From an uncultured Clostridium sp. (GTDB lineage Bacteria > Bacillota > Clostridia > TANB77 > CAG-508): DNA of 46,421 nucleotides. The position numbers and the translations under genes are program-made. The stretch spans positions 1-46,421 of the forward strand of contig CABQAZ010000013.1 in NCBI GenBank assembly GCA_902462295.1. Direction: 5' to 3'. A model generated the notes under the pieces. That model saw only the letters and a program-made list of their open reading frames with translations, was not told the DNA's origin and searched no databases. Of the stretch, positions 8,101 to 16,019 are shown in pieces (the stretch's first letter is position 1; each line of letters opens with the position of its first letter).

Positions 8101-10254
8101 ATGAAAATTGCTCTAGTAGGAAATCAAAATAGTGGAAAAACTACATTGTTTAATATGTTAACTGGAATGAATGCTAAAATAGGAAATTGGCCAGGTGTGA
8201 CTATTGAAAAAAAGACTGGGATAATTAAGGGGACAAGTCATGAGATAACGGATTTACCTGGAATATATTCATTAAGTCCATATAGTACAGAAGAAGAGGT
8301 TTCAAGAAAATTTATATTTGAAGAAAACCCTGATATAATAATAAATATAATTGACAGTACATCTCTTGAAAGAAGTTTGTATTTAACAACTCAATTAATT
8401 GAATTGGATTGTAAAGTAATTGTTGCTTTAAATATGGTTGATATATTGGAAAAGAAAGGCTTGTATATAGATGAGAATAAATTGGAACAAGTGCTAGGAG
8501 TGAATGTTGTAAAAATATCTGCATTAAAAGGAACAGGAATTGAAGAATTAATTAGGAAAATAGAAAACAAGTCATCAAAAAGAAATGTTTATATTTATGA
8601 TTCAAAAATAGAACAAGCAGTAGCTGAAATAGAAAATCAAATGATAAAAAATATAAAAAATAAAAGATTTATTGCTGTAAAATTGTTAGAAGATGATAAA
8701 AGGTTTGAAGAATTAAATTCTTATAAAATAAAAAATGTTACTATAGATGTATCTCAATATTATGAAACAGATTTGGAAGAAATAATAGCAACAGAGAGAT
8801 ACCATTTTATAGAACAGGTAAAAAAGAATGTTATGACTCAAATAAAGAAAGAGTTTATGGAAAATAAAATTGAGCAACATTTTAGTATTTCAGATAAATT
8901 GGACAAAGTTTTTTTGAATAAGTGGCTGGCATTTCCAATATTTATTACAATAATGTTTTTGGTATATTATTTATCGGTTGGAGTAGTTGGAAAATTTACG
9001 GTAGATTTTGTACAAGATATTGTAGAAATATTTGGATACAAATTAAGAATTGTGATGGAAAGTTTTGGAGTGTCAGAATGGATAAATAGTTTGGTAGAAG
9101 ATGGAATAATAGCAGGTGTTGGTGCTGTATTAGGATTTGTACCACAACTTATTATATTATTTACTTGTATATCAATACTGGAAACAACAGGATATATGTC
9201 TAGAATTGCATTATTATTGGACAAAATATTTAGAAAAATAGGGTTAAGCGGAAAAAGTTTAATACCATTTATAGTTGGTTCTGGATGTAGTGTGCCAGGA
9301 ATTATGGGAACAAGAATAATTGAAAATCAAGATGAAAGAGAAATGACTGCAATACTTACACCTTTTATACCGTGTAGTGCCAAACTTCCTATAATAGCAA
9401 TGTTTTCTGGATGTTTTTTTGACGAATATTCAGGCCTTGTGTCTGTTTCATTATATTTTCTTGCGATAGTTATAATAGTTATAAGTGCAATAATAATGAA
9501 AAGATTTGTATATAAAAATACAAGTAGTACATATATTTCAGAACTTCCAGAATATAAATTACCTAATATAAAATATGTTGCTAAAGATGTATTTGATAAA
9601 ACGATTTCATTTGTAAAAAGAGCTGGAAGTGTAATTTTAATTTGTTCAATTATTATATGGTTTTTATTATCTTTTTCATTAAGATTAGAATATGGAGTAA
9701 ATGTAGAAAATAGCATATTGGCTTCAATAGGAAAAACTATATCTTGGATATTTTATCCAATGCTTGGAGTTAATAGTTGGGGAGCTACAGTTTCAGCAAT
9801 TCAAGGATTAGTTGCAAAAGAACAAGTTATATCGTCAATGTCTGTAATTGCAGGATTTTCGGAAAATTCAGAAACTGGAATGCAGATTTTTACCACAGGA
9901 ATATTTAACTTTTTTACAAATTCTTCTGCATATGCATTTATGGTATTTAATTTATTCAGTGCACCATGTTTTGGAGCAATAGCCACTATGAAGAGAGAGT
10001 TGGGTGGAACTAAAAAAATGTTAAAAGCAATTATATACCAAATTGCATTAGCTTGGATTTTAGCGACAGGAGTGTATCAAATAGGTAGTAAAATTGAGAT
10101 AAAGAGTTTTAATATATCAAATATGATAGTTCTTACGATAATTTGCGTAATTATATTTATAATTTTATTTAGAAGAAAAAATAGTAAATGTATGGGATGT
10201 AAGTATTGTAAAGAATGGAAAGGAATTAGAAGAAAATGCAAGAACAAAATTTGA
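8101..10254 (+). CDS. feoB: Ferrous iron transport protein B (FeoB) with Cys-rich tail
   Basis: 717-aa GTP-dependent Fe2+ permease of the cytoplasmic membrane. The N-terminal G domain shows GNQNSGKT (residues 7-14), DLPGIYSL, and NMVD for guanine specificity. A helical GDI-like region follows, then a polytopic membrane part with the two GATE repeats. The first contains VGSGCSVPGIMGTR and PCSAKLPI, where the Cys residues proposed for Fe2+ handling lie. The C-terminus has an added cytoplasmic tail with CMGCKYC and a further Cys, resembling the Cys-rich FeoB-associated small proteins encoded separately in other Clostridia. It overlaps the next gene by 19 bases, so feoA-feoB-methyltransferase form one unit. 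Confidence 0.95.
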   Translation: MKIALVGNQNSGKTTLFNMLTGMNAKIGNWPGVTIEKKTGIIKGTSHEITDLPGIYSLSPYSTEEEVSRKFIFEENPDIIINIIDSTSLERSLYLTTQLIELDCKVIVALNMVDILEKKGLYIDENKLEQVLGVNVVKISALKGTGIEELIRKIENKSSKRNVYIYDSKIEQAVAEIENQMIKNIKNKRFIAVKLLEDDKRFEELNSYKIKNVTIDVSQYYETDLEEIIATERYHFIEQVKKNVMTQIKKEFMENKIEQHFSISDKLDKVFLNKWLAFPIFITIMFLVYYLSVGVVGKFTVDFVQDIVEIFGYKLRIVMESFGVSEWINSLVEDGIIAGVGAVLGFVPQLIILFTCISILETTGYMSRIALLLDKIFRKIGLSGKSLIPFIVGSGCSVPGIMGTRIIENQDEREMTAILTPFIPCSAKLPIIAMFSGCFFDEYSGLVSVSLYFLAIVIIVISAIIMKRFVYKNTSSTYISELPEYKLPNIKYVAKDVFDKTISFVKRAGSVILICSIIIWFLLSFSLRLEYGVNVENSILASIGKTISWIFYPMLGVNSWGATVSAIQGLVAKEQVISSMSVIAGFSENSETGMQIFTTGIFNFFTNSSAYAFMVFNLFSAPCFGAIATMKRELGGTKKMLKAIIYQIALAWILATGVYQIGSKIEIKSFNISNMIVLTIICVIIFIILFRRKNSKCMGCKYCKEWKGIRRKCKNKI

Positions 10255-11120
10255 AATTTTTAAAAGAAATATTATCTGAACAATATGAGGAAAAAATAGT
10301 AGAAAATATAATAAAAGGATATGCTTTAAAAAAAACAGTAACACTAAGGGTTAATACAATAAAAACAACAATAGACAATGTAAAAGAAGAATTAATAAAA
10401 GCTGGGATTGAATATGAGGGAGTTAATTGGTACAAAGAAGCATTAATAATAAGAAATGTAAGAGAAGATGAAATAAAAAAATTAAAAATATATGAAAATG
10501 GAGAAATATATTTACAAAGTTTATCATCAATGTTACCACCAATAATATTAAATCCAAAAGAGGGTGAAAATATATTAGATATGACTGCTGCACCTGGAGG
10601 AAAAACAACACAAATGGCAGTAATTACACACAATAAAGCTTTTATAACTGCTTGTGAAAAAAATAAAATAAGAGCAGAAAGATTAAAATATAATTTACAG
10701 AAACAAGGAGCAGGTTGTGTAAATGTTATGACAGAAGATGCAAGAAGATTGAGTGATTTTTTTTCATTTGACAAAATCTTATTAGATGCACCATGCAGTG
10801 GAAGCGGAACTAAAAATGTTTTTGAAGAAAGATTTTCTAAAGAATTAATAAAAAAGTCTTCAAATGTACAAGAAGCATTATTGCAGAAAGCACTGAAAAT
10901 ATTAAAACCAGGAGGGGAAATGATTTATTCTACATGTTCTATACTTAAACAAGAAAATGAAGATATTTTGAAAAAAGTTTTGATGAAATCAAATGCTAGA
11001 ATTGTACCAATAGAGCCAATTATCGAAATTCCTACATTACCTGTGAATATTGAAGGTACTGTTTGTGTATGCCCAACAGATTTATATGAGGGATTTTTTG
11101 TAGCAAAAATACAAAAATAG
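10236..11120 (+). CDS. RsmB/RsmF-type RNA cytosine-5 methyltransferase
   Basis: 294-aa AdoMet-dependent m5C methyltransferase of the NOL1/NOP2/Sun family, probably acting on rRNA. The AdoMet loop is DMTAAPGGKT (residues 115-124). Motif IV is LDAPCSGSGT (Cys187) and motif VI is YSTCS (Cys234), giving both cysteines used in catalysis and product release. The protein is shorter than RsmB (no N-terminal NusB domain) and RsmF (no long C-terminal RNA-binding extension), so its target base is uncertain. It starts inside the last codons of feoB, with an RBS in the feoB coding region, and ends at a bidirectional terminator. Confidence 0.88.
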   Translation: MQEQNLKFLKEILSEQYEEKIVENIIKGYALKKTVTLRVNTIKTTIDNVKEELIKAGIEYEGVNWYKEALIIRNVREDEIKKLKIYENGEIYLQSLSSMLPPIILNPKEGENILDMTAAPGGKTTQMAVITHNKAFITACEKNKIRAERLKYNLQKQGAGCVNVMTEDARRLSDFFSFDKILLDAPCSGSGTKNVFEERFSKELIKKSSNVQEALLQKALKILKPGGEMIYSTCSILKQENEDILKKVLMKSNARIVPIEPIIEIPTLPVNIEGTVCVCPTDLYEGFFVAKIQK

Positions 11121-11150
11121 AACAAAGTGAGTTTTCACTTTTGTTCTATT
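11117..11150. terminator. Bidirectional terminator after the methyltransferase
   Basis: ATAGAACAAAGTGA pairs with TCACTTTTGTTCTAT around a GTTT loop, with one bulged base. A T-rich tract follows, and the stem also serves the convergent gene at 11176. A 14-base tandem duplication, TTTGATATAGATTA, follows at 11151-11178 and runs into that gene's stop codon. Confidence 0.75.
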
Positions 11151-11175
11151 TTTGATATAGATTATTTGATATAGA

Positions 11176-12474
11176 TTATCTGCTTCCATCATCTGTTGAT
11201 GGAGTATTTGGCTTTTTTAACATATTTTTTGCTTTTGAATATTCTTGTAATGTGGCAGAGAAAATATTAAGTGCGTCTAATTTTTCTTTATCAGGAAGTT
11301 TAGATAATAATTTATCAGCTTCACTTCTGGCTGTATCTATTTCTTTTTGAATTGGTGTTTTGTTTTCTCTAGCCTTTAATGAATTTATGAAATCCCTTAT
11401 AACTGTTTCTCTATCTTTAGATTTCATTTTTTCTAACATTCTATTTAAATCTTGCAATTCTTCTGTTGTTTCACCTTTTAGTTGTTTTTGTATACTATCT
11501 ATATCATATTCAGTAAGTTGCTCATCACTACAAAATGTTTGTACAGTGTGTATAAAAACTTTCAATTCTTCTGGACTTAGATTTCTTAATTGTTCTATTT
11601 GAGGAACATTAATATCTCCTATTTCTTTAAAGTCTTGAGCTACTTTTTTTGCTATGTTTTCTAGTATTTTTTGTTTAACCATTTGCTTTTCTTGTTTTCC
11701 ATAGGTGTGATATTGTTTTCCTTTTTCATCATAATCTGTTTTGGCTTTTTGGTATTCTGTTTCTATTAAACCTGGTAGATTTTGCTCAAGCATATCAACA
11801 GCAGGCATGATTCTCATCATTGTAGGTAGTTTTGGTCCTCCAAATTGCATATAATTTAATGCAATTTTCTTTGCTATAATGTGTTTTAAATGTTCATTTA
11901 TTTGTGGAGATGCATTTTCTAAATTTAAGTCAGCGAGTTGTTCTACAAGTACACTATCATTTATATTTTCACATGAATTATATAATTTGTTTAATTCTGT
12001 TATGGTTTTACGTTCTCCAGCTAAAATTTTTTCTTGTTCTTGTTTTTCTAAAAGTTGTTTTATTTCTGCTTGTTGCTTTTTTTGAATAGTTTCATCTGGA
12101 ATTTGCTTAGCGATTTGTTGGGCAGTAATAGGACTAACAGGGGCGTCTTGTAAAATTTCTCTGATTGCTTCTGATGAAAGGTCAAGTTTTTCAACAGCTT
12201 CAATAGTTGCTTCTTCAGATTTTACATCTGGCATTTGTTTTACAATTCTTACTAAGTCTGAATCTGTTAAATCAGTTCTTTCTTGTAGCATTTTTAAAAA
12301 ACTTCCGACAGGCATGTCAGGATGTAACTGAATTTCTTCAATTACTTTATTTACAGCATTTTGTGTAGCTTCTTTTTTTGAGTCACTTTCATCATATATA
12401 TTTTGTATAGCATTTACTCCTTTTTGTAATTTTATATCTTTTTTTCTATTTAATATTTTATCTATTAAACTCAT
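11176..12474 (-). CDS. Hypothetical helical, coiled-coil-prone protein
   Basis: 432-aa protein that I do not recognise. It has no signal peptide or membrane segment and is rich in Glu, Lys, Gln and Leu, so a largely helical cytoplasmic protein is expected. Repeated short helical units with Asp/Pro turns occur around residues 60-130 (for example VSPITAQQIAKQIPDETI). A Gln/Glu/Lys-rich stretch lies near 130-155, and a less charged central segment contains QFGGPKLPTMMRIMPAVD. The tail is polar. It is transcribed alone from a promoter at 12500-12528, divergently from the guanine deaminase gene, with GGTG-type RBS. Start and full length look intact. No function is proposed. Confidence 0.8.
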   Translation of the reverse strand: MSLIDKILNRKKDIKLQKGVNAIQNIYDESDSKKEATQNAVNKVIEEIQLHPDMPVGSFLKMLQERTDLTDSDLVRIVKQMPDVKSEEATIEAVEKLDLSSEAIREILQDAPVSPITAQQIAKQIPDETIQKKQQAEIKQLLEKQEQEKILAGERKTITELNKLYNSCENINDSVLVEQLADLNLENASPQINEHLKHIIAKKIALNYMQFGGPKLPTMMRIMPAVDMLEQNLPGLIETEYQKAKTDYDEKGKQYHTYGKQEKQMVKQKILENIAKKVAQDFKEIGDINVPQIEQLRNLSPEELKVFIHTVQTFCSDEQLTEYDIDSIQKQLKGETTEELQDLNRMLEKMKSKDRETVIRDFINSLKARENKTPIQKEIDTARSEADKLLSKLPDKEKLDALNIFSATLQEYSKAKNMLKKPNTPSTDDGSR

Positions 12475-12499
12475 TTTATCACCTTGCCTTTCTATAAAT

Positions 12500-12528
12500 A
12501 ATATAACATTATATTATTATTTAGTCAA
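12500..12528 (-). promoter_or_regulatory. Sigma-A promoter of the 11176-12474 gene
   Basis: On the minus strand TTGACT (12528-12523), a 17-base spacer and TATATT (12505-12500), 25 bases before the start codon. Confidence 0.65.
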
Positions 12529-12570
12529 TAAATAGAATTTATTATAGTTTTAGTGGATTTAAAAAATTTG

Positions 12571-12579
12571 TGATATAAT
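12571..12579 (+). promoter_or_regulatory. Extended -10 promoter of the guanine deaminase gene
   Basis: TGATATAAT is a TGn-extended -10 element with no clear -35. The context TTTGTGATATA is repeated before pta at 14928-14938. The leader of about 60 nt shows no riboswitch that I recognise. Confidence 0.5.
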
Positions 12580-12646
12580 ATATAAGTGTGGTAAAAGTAA
12601 ACCATAAAATAAAAAACATTATAAGGTATTTGAAAGGAGAATGGCT

Positions 12647-13108
12647 ATGAATAAATATATGGAAATAGCAAAAAACAACTCAATACAAGGATTTAAAAAT
12701 AAAGAGGGAGGCCCTTTTGGAGCAGTAATAACAGATAAAGATGGAAACATAATTGCAGAGGGAAATAATAGAGTGTTGTGTAGTAATGATCCAACAGCAC
12801 ATGCAGAAGTTGTAGCAATAAGAACAGCATGTGAGAAATTGAAAACATATGATTTATCTGATTGTATTTTATATACATCTTGTGAACCATGTCCAATGTG
12901 CTTATCAGCAATAATTTGGGCAAATATAAAAACAGTTTATTATGGTTGTACTAAAGAAGATGCTGGAAATATTGGATTTAGAGATGATATTATTTATCAG
13001 TATTTAAAAGGAGAAAATAAGGATTTAATTAATTTAAAACAAATTGATAGAGATTGTTGTATACAAGCTTTTGAAGAGTATAAAAATGAGAATGGAGTAA
13101 TATACTAA
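12647..13108 (+). CDS. guaD: Guanine deaminase (GuaD type)
   Basis: 153-aa zinc-dependent deaminase of the cytidine-deaminase fold, expected to convert guanine to xanthine and ammonia. The zinc site is HAE (His52, Glu54 as proton shuttle) and PCPMC (Cys82, Cys85). The surrounding blocks SNDPTAHAEVVAIR and DCILYTSCEPCPMC, and the DAGNIGFRDDIIY stretch after them, follow Bacillus GuaD more closely than the tRNA deaminase TadA. The length also matches GuaD. The ATG at 12641 is only one base from the AAAGGAG, so the ATG at 12647 is preferred. A single-gene unit. TadA remains the alternative. Confidence 0.8.
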   Translation: MNKYMEIAKNNSIQGFKNKEGGPFGAVITDKDGNIIAEGNNRVLCSNDPTAHAEVVAIRTACEKLKTYDLSDCILYTSCEPCPMCLSAIIWANIKTVYYGCTKEDAGNIGFRDDIIYQYLKGENKDLINLKQIDRDCCIQAFEEYKNENGVIY

Positions 13109-13181
13109 AATTTTTTCATACACATTTATCATTTAATTCAAAGCTTATATTTCAAATGTTTATATGCATTAATTTGAAATA
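13107..13181. repeat. Decayed copy of the AAGCTT inverted-repeat element
   Basis: Bases 13107-13152 match the right part of the element at 14776-14838, including CAAAGCTTATATTT, with mostly C-to-T and G-to-A differences. The left arm is absent. Its right end instead forms a hairpin, TATTTCAAAT/ATTTGAAATA (13148-13181). It lies just after the guaD stop. Confidence 0.6.
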
Positions 13182-13223
13182 AACTATTATCAAGTAACAT
13201 TAAGTGAAAATAGGCTTTTTTCA

Positions 13224-13252
13224 TTGACAAATAGCCAAAAATGTGGTAAAAT
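13224..13252 (+). promoter_or_regulatory. Strong sigma-A promoter of the 13313 gene
   Basis: TTGACA (13224-13229), a 17-base spacer and TAAAAT (13247-13252). Confidence 0.8.
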
Positions 13253-13312
13253 TATATTGCAAACAATAAAGATAATCGTGTGGTTAGCACGACACAAAAG
13301 GAGGAAAAAATT

Positions 13313-13627
13313 ATGTGTAAGATGAAGGATTATCCAGGGCTGTACATGAAAGCAAAAGGAATGGTTCGGTCAACAGGGATAAACCCTGCAATGCCTGGTT
13401 ATGAGATGTTAGCGAAAGCTATCGTAGTTTATTTGGTCCAGGGACCAAAAGACCTGTATAATACGGTAGCAAGAGAAACATCTGTGGTTCCGGTTCAGAA
13501 ACCACTTACAGAGAAAGAGGAGGAACGTCATCCGGTAAAACAAATGATACTGGAGGCAATGAGAAGTGTTGGCATAGAAGAGGATGTCAAAGGCTTCGTG
13601 GCAGACCTTGCAACTCATTGCAAGTAA
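13313..13627 (+). CDS. Small Spo0A C-terminal-like protein, G+C-rich
   Basis: 104-aa cytoplasmic protein. The stretch GINPAMPGYEMLAKAIVVYL followed by LYNTVARETSV resembles the DNA-binding effector domain of Spo0A (pattern G-I-x-P-x-x-x-G-Y-x-x-L-x-x-A-I), and small stand-alone proteins of this kind occur in Clostridia. Assignment is by eye and only moderate. The start ATG at 13313 follows AAGGAGG; an upstream in-frame GTG at 13280 lies before the RBS and is rejected. Codons such as CGG, CCG, CTG and GTC are common here and rare in the neighbours, and the gene is visibly richer in G+C, which suggests transfer. It has its own strong promoter and terminator. Confidence 0.7.
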   Translation: MCKMKDYPGLYMKAKGMVRSTGINPAMPGYEMLAKAIVVYLVQGPKDLYNTVARETSVVPVQKPLTEKEEERHPVKQMILEAMRSVGIEEDVKGFVADLATHCK

Positions 13628-13658
13628 GCCTCTCTCTAAGTAACCAGTAAACACATAT

Positions 13659-13693
13659 ACCCCTGAGCAAGAAGTAATTGCTTGGGGGTTTTT
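13659..13693 (+). terminator. Terminator of the 13313 gene
   Basis: Stem ACCCCTGAGCAA/TTGCTTGGGGGT with two G-U pairs, followed by TTTTT. Confidence 0.88.
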
Positions 13694-13728
13694 CCATGTA
13701 TATTTAAATCTTATTATAAAAAATATGC

Positions 13729-13755
13729 ACACTTTTGAAAAAAAGGCATAAGATA
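13729..13755 (+). promoter_or_regulatory. Candidate mother-cell (sigma-K/E-like) promoter of cwlJ-gerQ
   Basis: AC (13729-13730), 16 bases, then CATAAGATA (13747-13755) fits the sigma-K pattern AC-N16/17-CATAnnnTA. No sigma-A pair is seen. In Bacillus cwlJ-gerQ is expressed in the mother cell, which agrees with such a promoter. Confidence 0.4.
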
Positions 13756-13774
13756 TAAACAAGAGGTGGTAAAA

Positions 13775-14221
13775 GTGGCATATTCAGAAAGAGAACTATT
13801 AGCAAGAATTGCACAATGTGAGGCTGGAGGAGAGGGAGATAATGGTATGAAAGCTGTTGTGAGTGTTATTATGAATAGAGTAAATACATCAGAGGGAGAA
13901 TATTCAAGAGTATCACAAAGTGGAAATATAAGAAATATAATATTCCAAGCAGGACAGTTTGACTGTGCAAGAGAAACAATAGGAGGAAGATATAATGCAC
14001 AAAATATATATAATATGACACCAACAGATATACATTATCAAATTGCAGATTGGGTATTAGCAGGAAATAGACTAAATGAAATAGGAGATTGTTTATGGTA
14101 TTTGAATCCATTTAGACCATCATGTGGGTCAACATTTCCAAGTAATGGTTCAGGAACATTGCATACAAGACTTGGAAATCATTGTTTTTATAGACCTACA
14201 CCTTTATATTCGCAAACTTAG
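13775..14221 (+). CDS. cwlJ: Spore cortex-lytic cell wall hydrolase (CwlJ/SleB family)
   Basis: 148-aa Hydrolase_2 (SleB/CwlJ) domain protein predicted to cleave spore cortex peptidoglycan during germination. Seen are ARIAQCEAGGEGDNGMKAVVSV at the N-terminus with the catalytic Glu of CEAGGEG, VIMNRV, FQAGQFDCARE, and the C-terminal HCFYRP shared with CwlJ. There is no signal peptide or PG-binding domain, as in CwlJ rather than SleB. GTG at 13775 is chosen because the RBS AAGAGGTGG ends just before it; the GTG at 13766 overlaps that RBS. The gerQ-like gene follows at once, which repeats the Bacillus cwlJ-gerQ pair and strengthens the CwlJ call. Confidence 0.85.
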   Translation: MAYSERELLARIAQCEAGGEGDNGMKAVVSVIMNRVNTSEGEYSRVSQSGNIRNIIFQAGQFDCARETIGGRYNAQNIYNMTPTDIHYQIADWVLAGNRLNEIGDCLWYLNPFRPSCGSTFPSNGSGTLHTRLGNHCFYRPTPLYSQT

Positions 14222-14248
14222 AGAAAAAGAAAGGAAGTGTTTGAAATT

Positions 14249-14617
14249 ATGGCAAATATGGAAGAAAGCCAAGACAAAAGAGAAGAAAAAACAGAAGATA
14301 GAAATGTTAATATTAATCAAAATTCACCAGAGATATTAACAAATCCTATTTATACACCTGCTTTTTTGAGAGAACAGATAGGAAAACTTATGAGAGTGGA
14401 GTTTTTAATAGGAACTAACAATATGACTGATAGAATAGGTATTCTTGAAGATGTTGGAGCAAGTTACATATTATTGCGTTCTTTTGAGAATGATAGTTTA
14501 GTTTATTGTGATATATATTCAATAAAATTTATAACAATTTCTACAACAGGGTTTTATGGAACAATGAATAGCAACATGATGAATAATAGATATTATCCTC
14601 AGCAAATGGGATTTTAA
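14249..14617 (+). CDS. gerQ: Spore coat protein GerQ-like
   Basis: 122-aa protein. The first 35 residues are polar and charged. The folded part begins YTPAFLREQIGKLMRVEF and continues with an Sm-like beta pattern, GILEDVGASYILLRSFENDSLVY and DIYSIKFITI. This order (short ENILRLNKGK-like helix, then strands ending in a YLDYITF-like block) is that of GerQ, the coat protein that places CwlJ in Bacillus spores. The tail is rich in Asn, Met, Tyr and Gln. ATG at 14249 fits the AAGGAAG RBS better than the GTG at 14237. It is the second gene of a cwlJ-gerQ operon that ends at the terminator at 14880. Confidence 0.75.
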   Translation: MANMEESQDKREEKTEDRNVNINQNSPEILTNPIYTPAFLREQIGKLMRVEFLIGTNNMTDRIGILEDVGASYILLRSFENDSLVYCDIYSIKFITISTTGFYGTMNSNMMNNRYYPQQMGF

Positions 14618-14661
14618 AATAAAGACTATACTTAATATGGGATAAAGATTTGGATTAGTAT

Positions 14662-14850
14662 CAAGAAAGACTTAAAATATAAGCTTTTCATTTTATTCCT
14701 CAGTTTATTACGAAATTTAAGAAATTCTAATTTATTTTATGGGTCCTTTCCACTATCGTGAACTCTTACCATAAAATTGCAAAGAATTTCTAAAATTTCT
14801 CCATGCACATTCGTCATTTCATTCAAAGCTTATATTTTAAGTCTTTCTTG
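14662..14850. repeat. 189-bp AAGCTT inverted-repeat element (long copy)
   Basis: A perfect 25-bp inverted repeat (14662-14686 and 14826-14850), ending inwards in AAGCTT, bounds a 139-base interior. The interior has a further imperfect stem (GAAATTTAAGAAATTC with GAATTTCTAAAATTTC). The right interior, ATTTCTCCATGCACATTCGT, recurs at 36119-36138. It lies in the 370-base gap between gerQ and pta. No coding capacity was seen. Confidence 0.85.
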
Positions 14851-14879
14851 TAAAAATCAAATTGGAACTATTATCCTGT

Positions 14880-14923
14880 ACCCTATGCTTACTTTTTAGT
14901 AGGTATAGGGTTGTCTTTTTTTT
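14880..14923 (+). terminator. Terminator of cwlJ-gerQ
   Basis: Stem ACCCTATGCTTAC/GTAGGTATAGGGT with two G-U pairs, then a long T-run. Confidence 0.85.
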
Positions 14924-14930
14924 ATGTTTG

Positions 14931-14939
14931 TGATATAGT
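14931..14939 (+). promoter_or_regulatory. Extended -10 promoter of pta-ackA
   Basis: TGATATAGT with upstream TTTG, similar to the guaD promoter, 49 bases before pta. No good -35 is seen because the T-run of the preceding terminator lies there. Confidence 0.45.
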
Positions 14940-14987
14940 AAAAAATGAAATAAAAAATAGGGAAAGAAACCCAGAAAGGATAAGAAA

Positions 14988-15986
14988 ATGGCATTTATAG
15001 AACAAATAAAAAAGAGAGCAAAAAAAGAAATAAAAACAATAGTACTACCAGAAGCAACAGATGAAAGAGTACTAAAAGCAACGCAAATAGTAAAAAATGA
15101 GGGATATGCAAAAGTAGTATTAATAGGAAACAAAGAACAAATAGAACAAATAGCAAAAGAAAAAAATATAGATATAGAGGGAACTGAAATAGTAGACCCA
15201 GAAAAATCAGAAAAAACAAAAGAATATGCAAAAGAACTTTTTGAATTAAGAAAAGCAAAAGGAATGACAGAAGAACAAGCTCAACAATTAGTTTTAGATC
15301 CAGTTTATTTTGGAATGATGATGGTAAAATTAAATAAAGCAGATGGTCTTGTATCAGGAGCAGTACATTCAACATCAGACACATTAAGACCAGCATTACA
15401 AATACTAAAAACAGCACCAGGAACAAAATTAGTATCAGCGTTTTTTGTAATGGTAGTTCCAAATTGTGAATATGGTTCAAATGGAACATTCATATTTGCA
15501 GATAGTGGTTTAAACGAGGAACCAGATTCAGAAAAACTTTCAGAAATAGCAATTTCATCAAGTAAAAGCTTTAAACAATTAATAGAAGAAGAACCTAAAG
15601 TAGCAATGTTATCATATTCTACATATGGAAGTGCACATTCAGCTTCAACAGAAAAAGTAATAGAAGCAACAAAGTTAGTAAAAGAAAAAGAACCAAAATT
15701 ATTAGTAGATGGTGAATTGCAATTAGATGCAGCAATAATACCAGAAGTAGCAGAATTCAAAGCAAAAGGAAGTCCATTAAAAGGAAAAGCAAATGTTTTA
15801 GTATTCCCTGATTTAGGAGCAGGAAATATAGGATATAAACTAGTTCAAAGACTAGCAAAAGCAGAAGCATATGGTCCGCTTTGCCAGGGAATTGCTAAGC
15901 CTGTAAACGATTTGTCAAGAGGTTGTAGTAGTGAAGATATTGCTGGAGTTATTGCAATCACAGCAGTACAAGCACAAATAAATTAA
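14988..15986 (+). CDS. pta: Phosphate acetyltransferase (Pta)
   Basis: 332-aa cytoplasmic enzyme converting acetyl-CoA and phosphate to acetyl-phosphate and CoA, the first step of acetate formation. It is the short form with only the PTA_PTB domain, of normal length (about 330 aa) for Firmicutes. Blocks seen include TIVLPEATDERVLKA at the start, DGLVSGAVHSTSDTLRPALQ, and the C-terminal VLVFPDLGAGNIGYKLVQRL with GPLCQGIAKPVNDLSRGCS, all typical of Pta. ATG at 14988 follows AAAGGA. ackA starts 33 bases downstream and the second ackA 18 bases after that, so the three genes form a fermentation operon making ATP from acetyl-CoA. Confidence 0.96.
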   Translation: MAFIEQIKKRAKKEIKTIVLPEATDERVLKATQIVKNEGYAKVVLIGNKEQIEQIAKEKNIDIEGTEIVDPEKSEKTKEYAKELFELRKAKGMTEEQAQQLVLDPVYFGMMMVKLNKADGLVSGAVHSTSDTLRPALQILKTAPGTKLVSAFFVMVVPNCEYGSNGTFIFADSGLNEEPDSEKLSEIAISSSKSFKQLIEEEPKVAMLSYSTYGSAHSASTEKVIEATKLVKEKEPKLLVDGELQLDAAIIPEVAEFKAKGSPLKGKANVLVFPDLGAGNIGYKLVQRLAKAEAYGPLCQGIAKPVNDLSRGCSSEDIAGVIAITAVQAQIN

Positions 15987-16019
15987 AATGGATATTCTAA
16001 AACTAAAAGGAGGAAGCAT

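Noticed and set aside
12647..13108. TadA tRNA deaminase
   Set aside because: The SNDPTAHAEV and DAGNIGFRDD-IY blocks and the C-terminal part follow GuaD; kept only as an alternative.
13280..13312. Upstream start of the Spo0A-C-like gene
   Set aside because: The GTG at 13280 lies before the AAGGAGG that serves the ATG at 13313.
14995..15489. Long minus-strand open frame inside pta
   Set aside because: It encodes a Leu/Phe-rich low-complexity product typical of the antisense of A-rich coding DNA; pta is certain.
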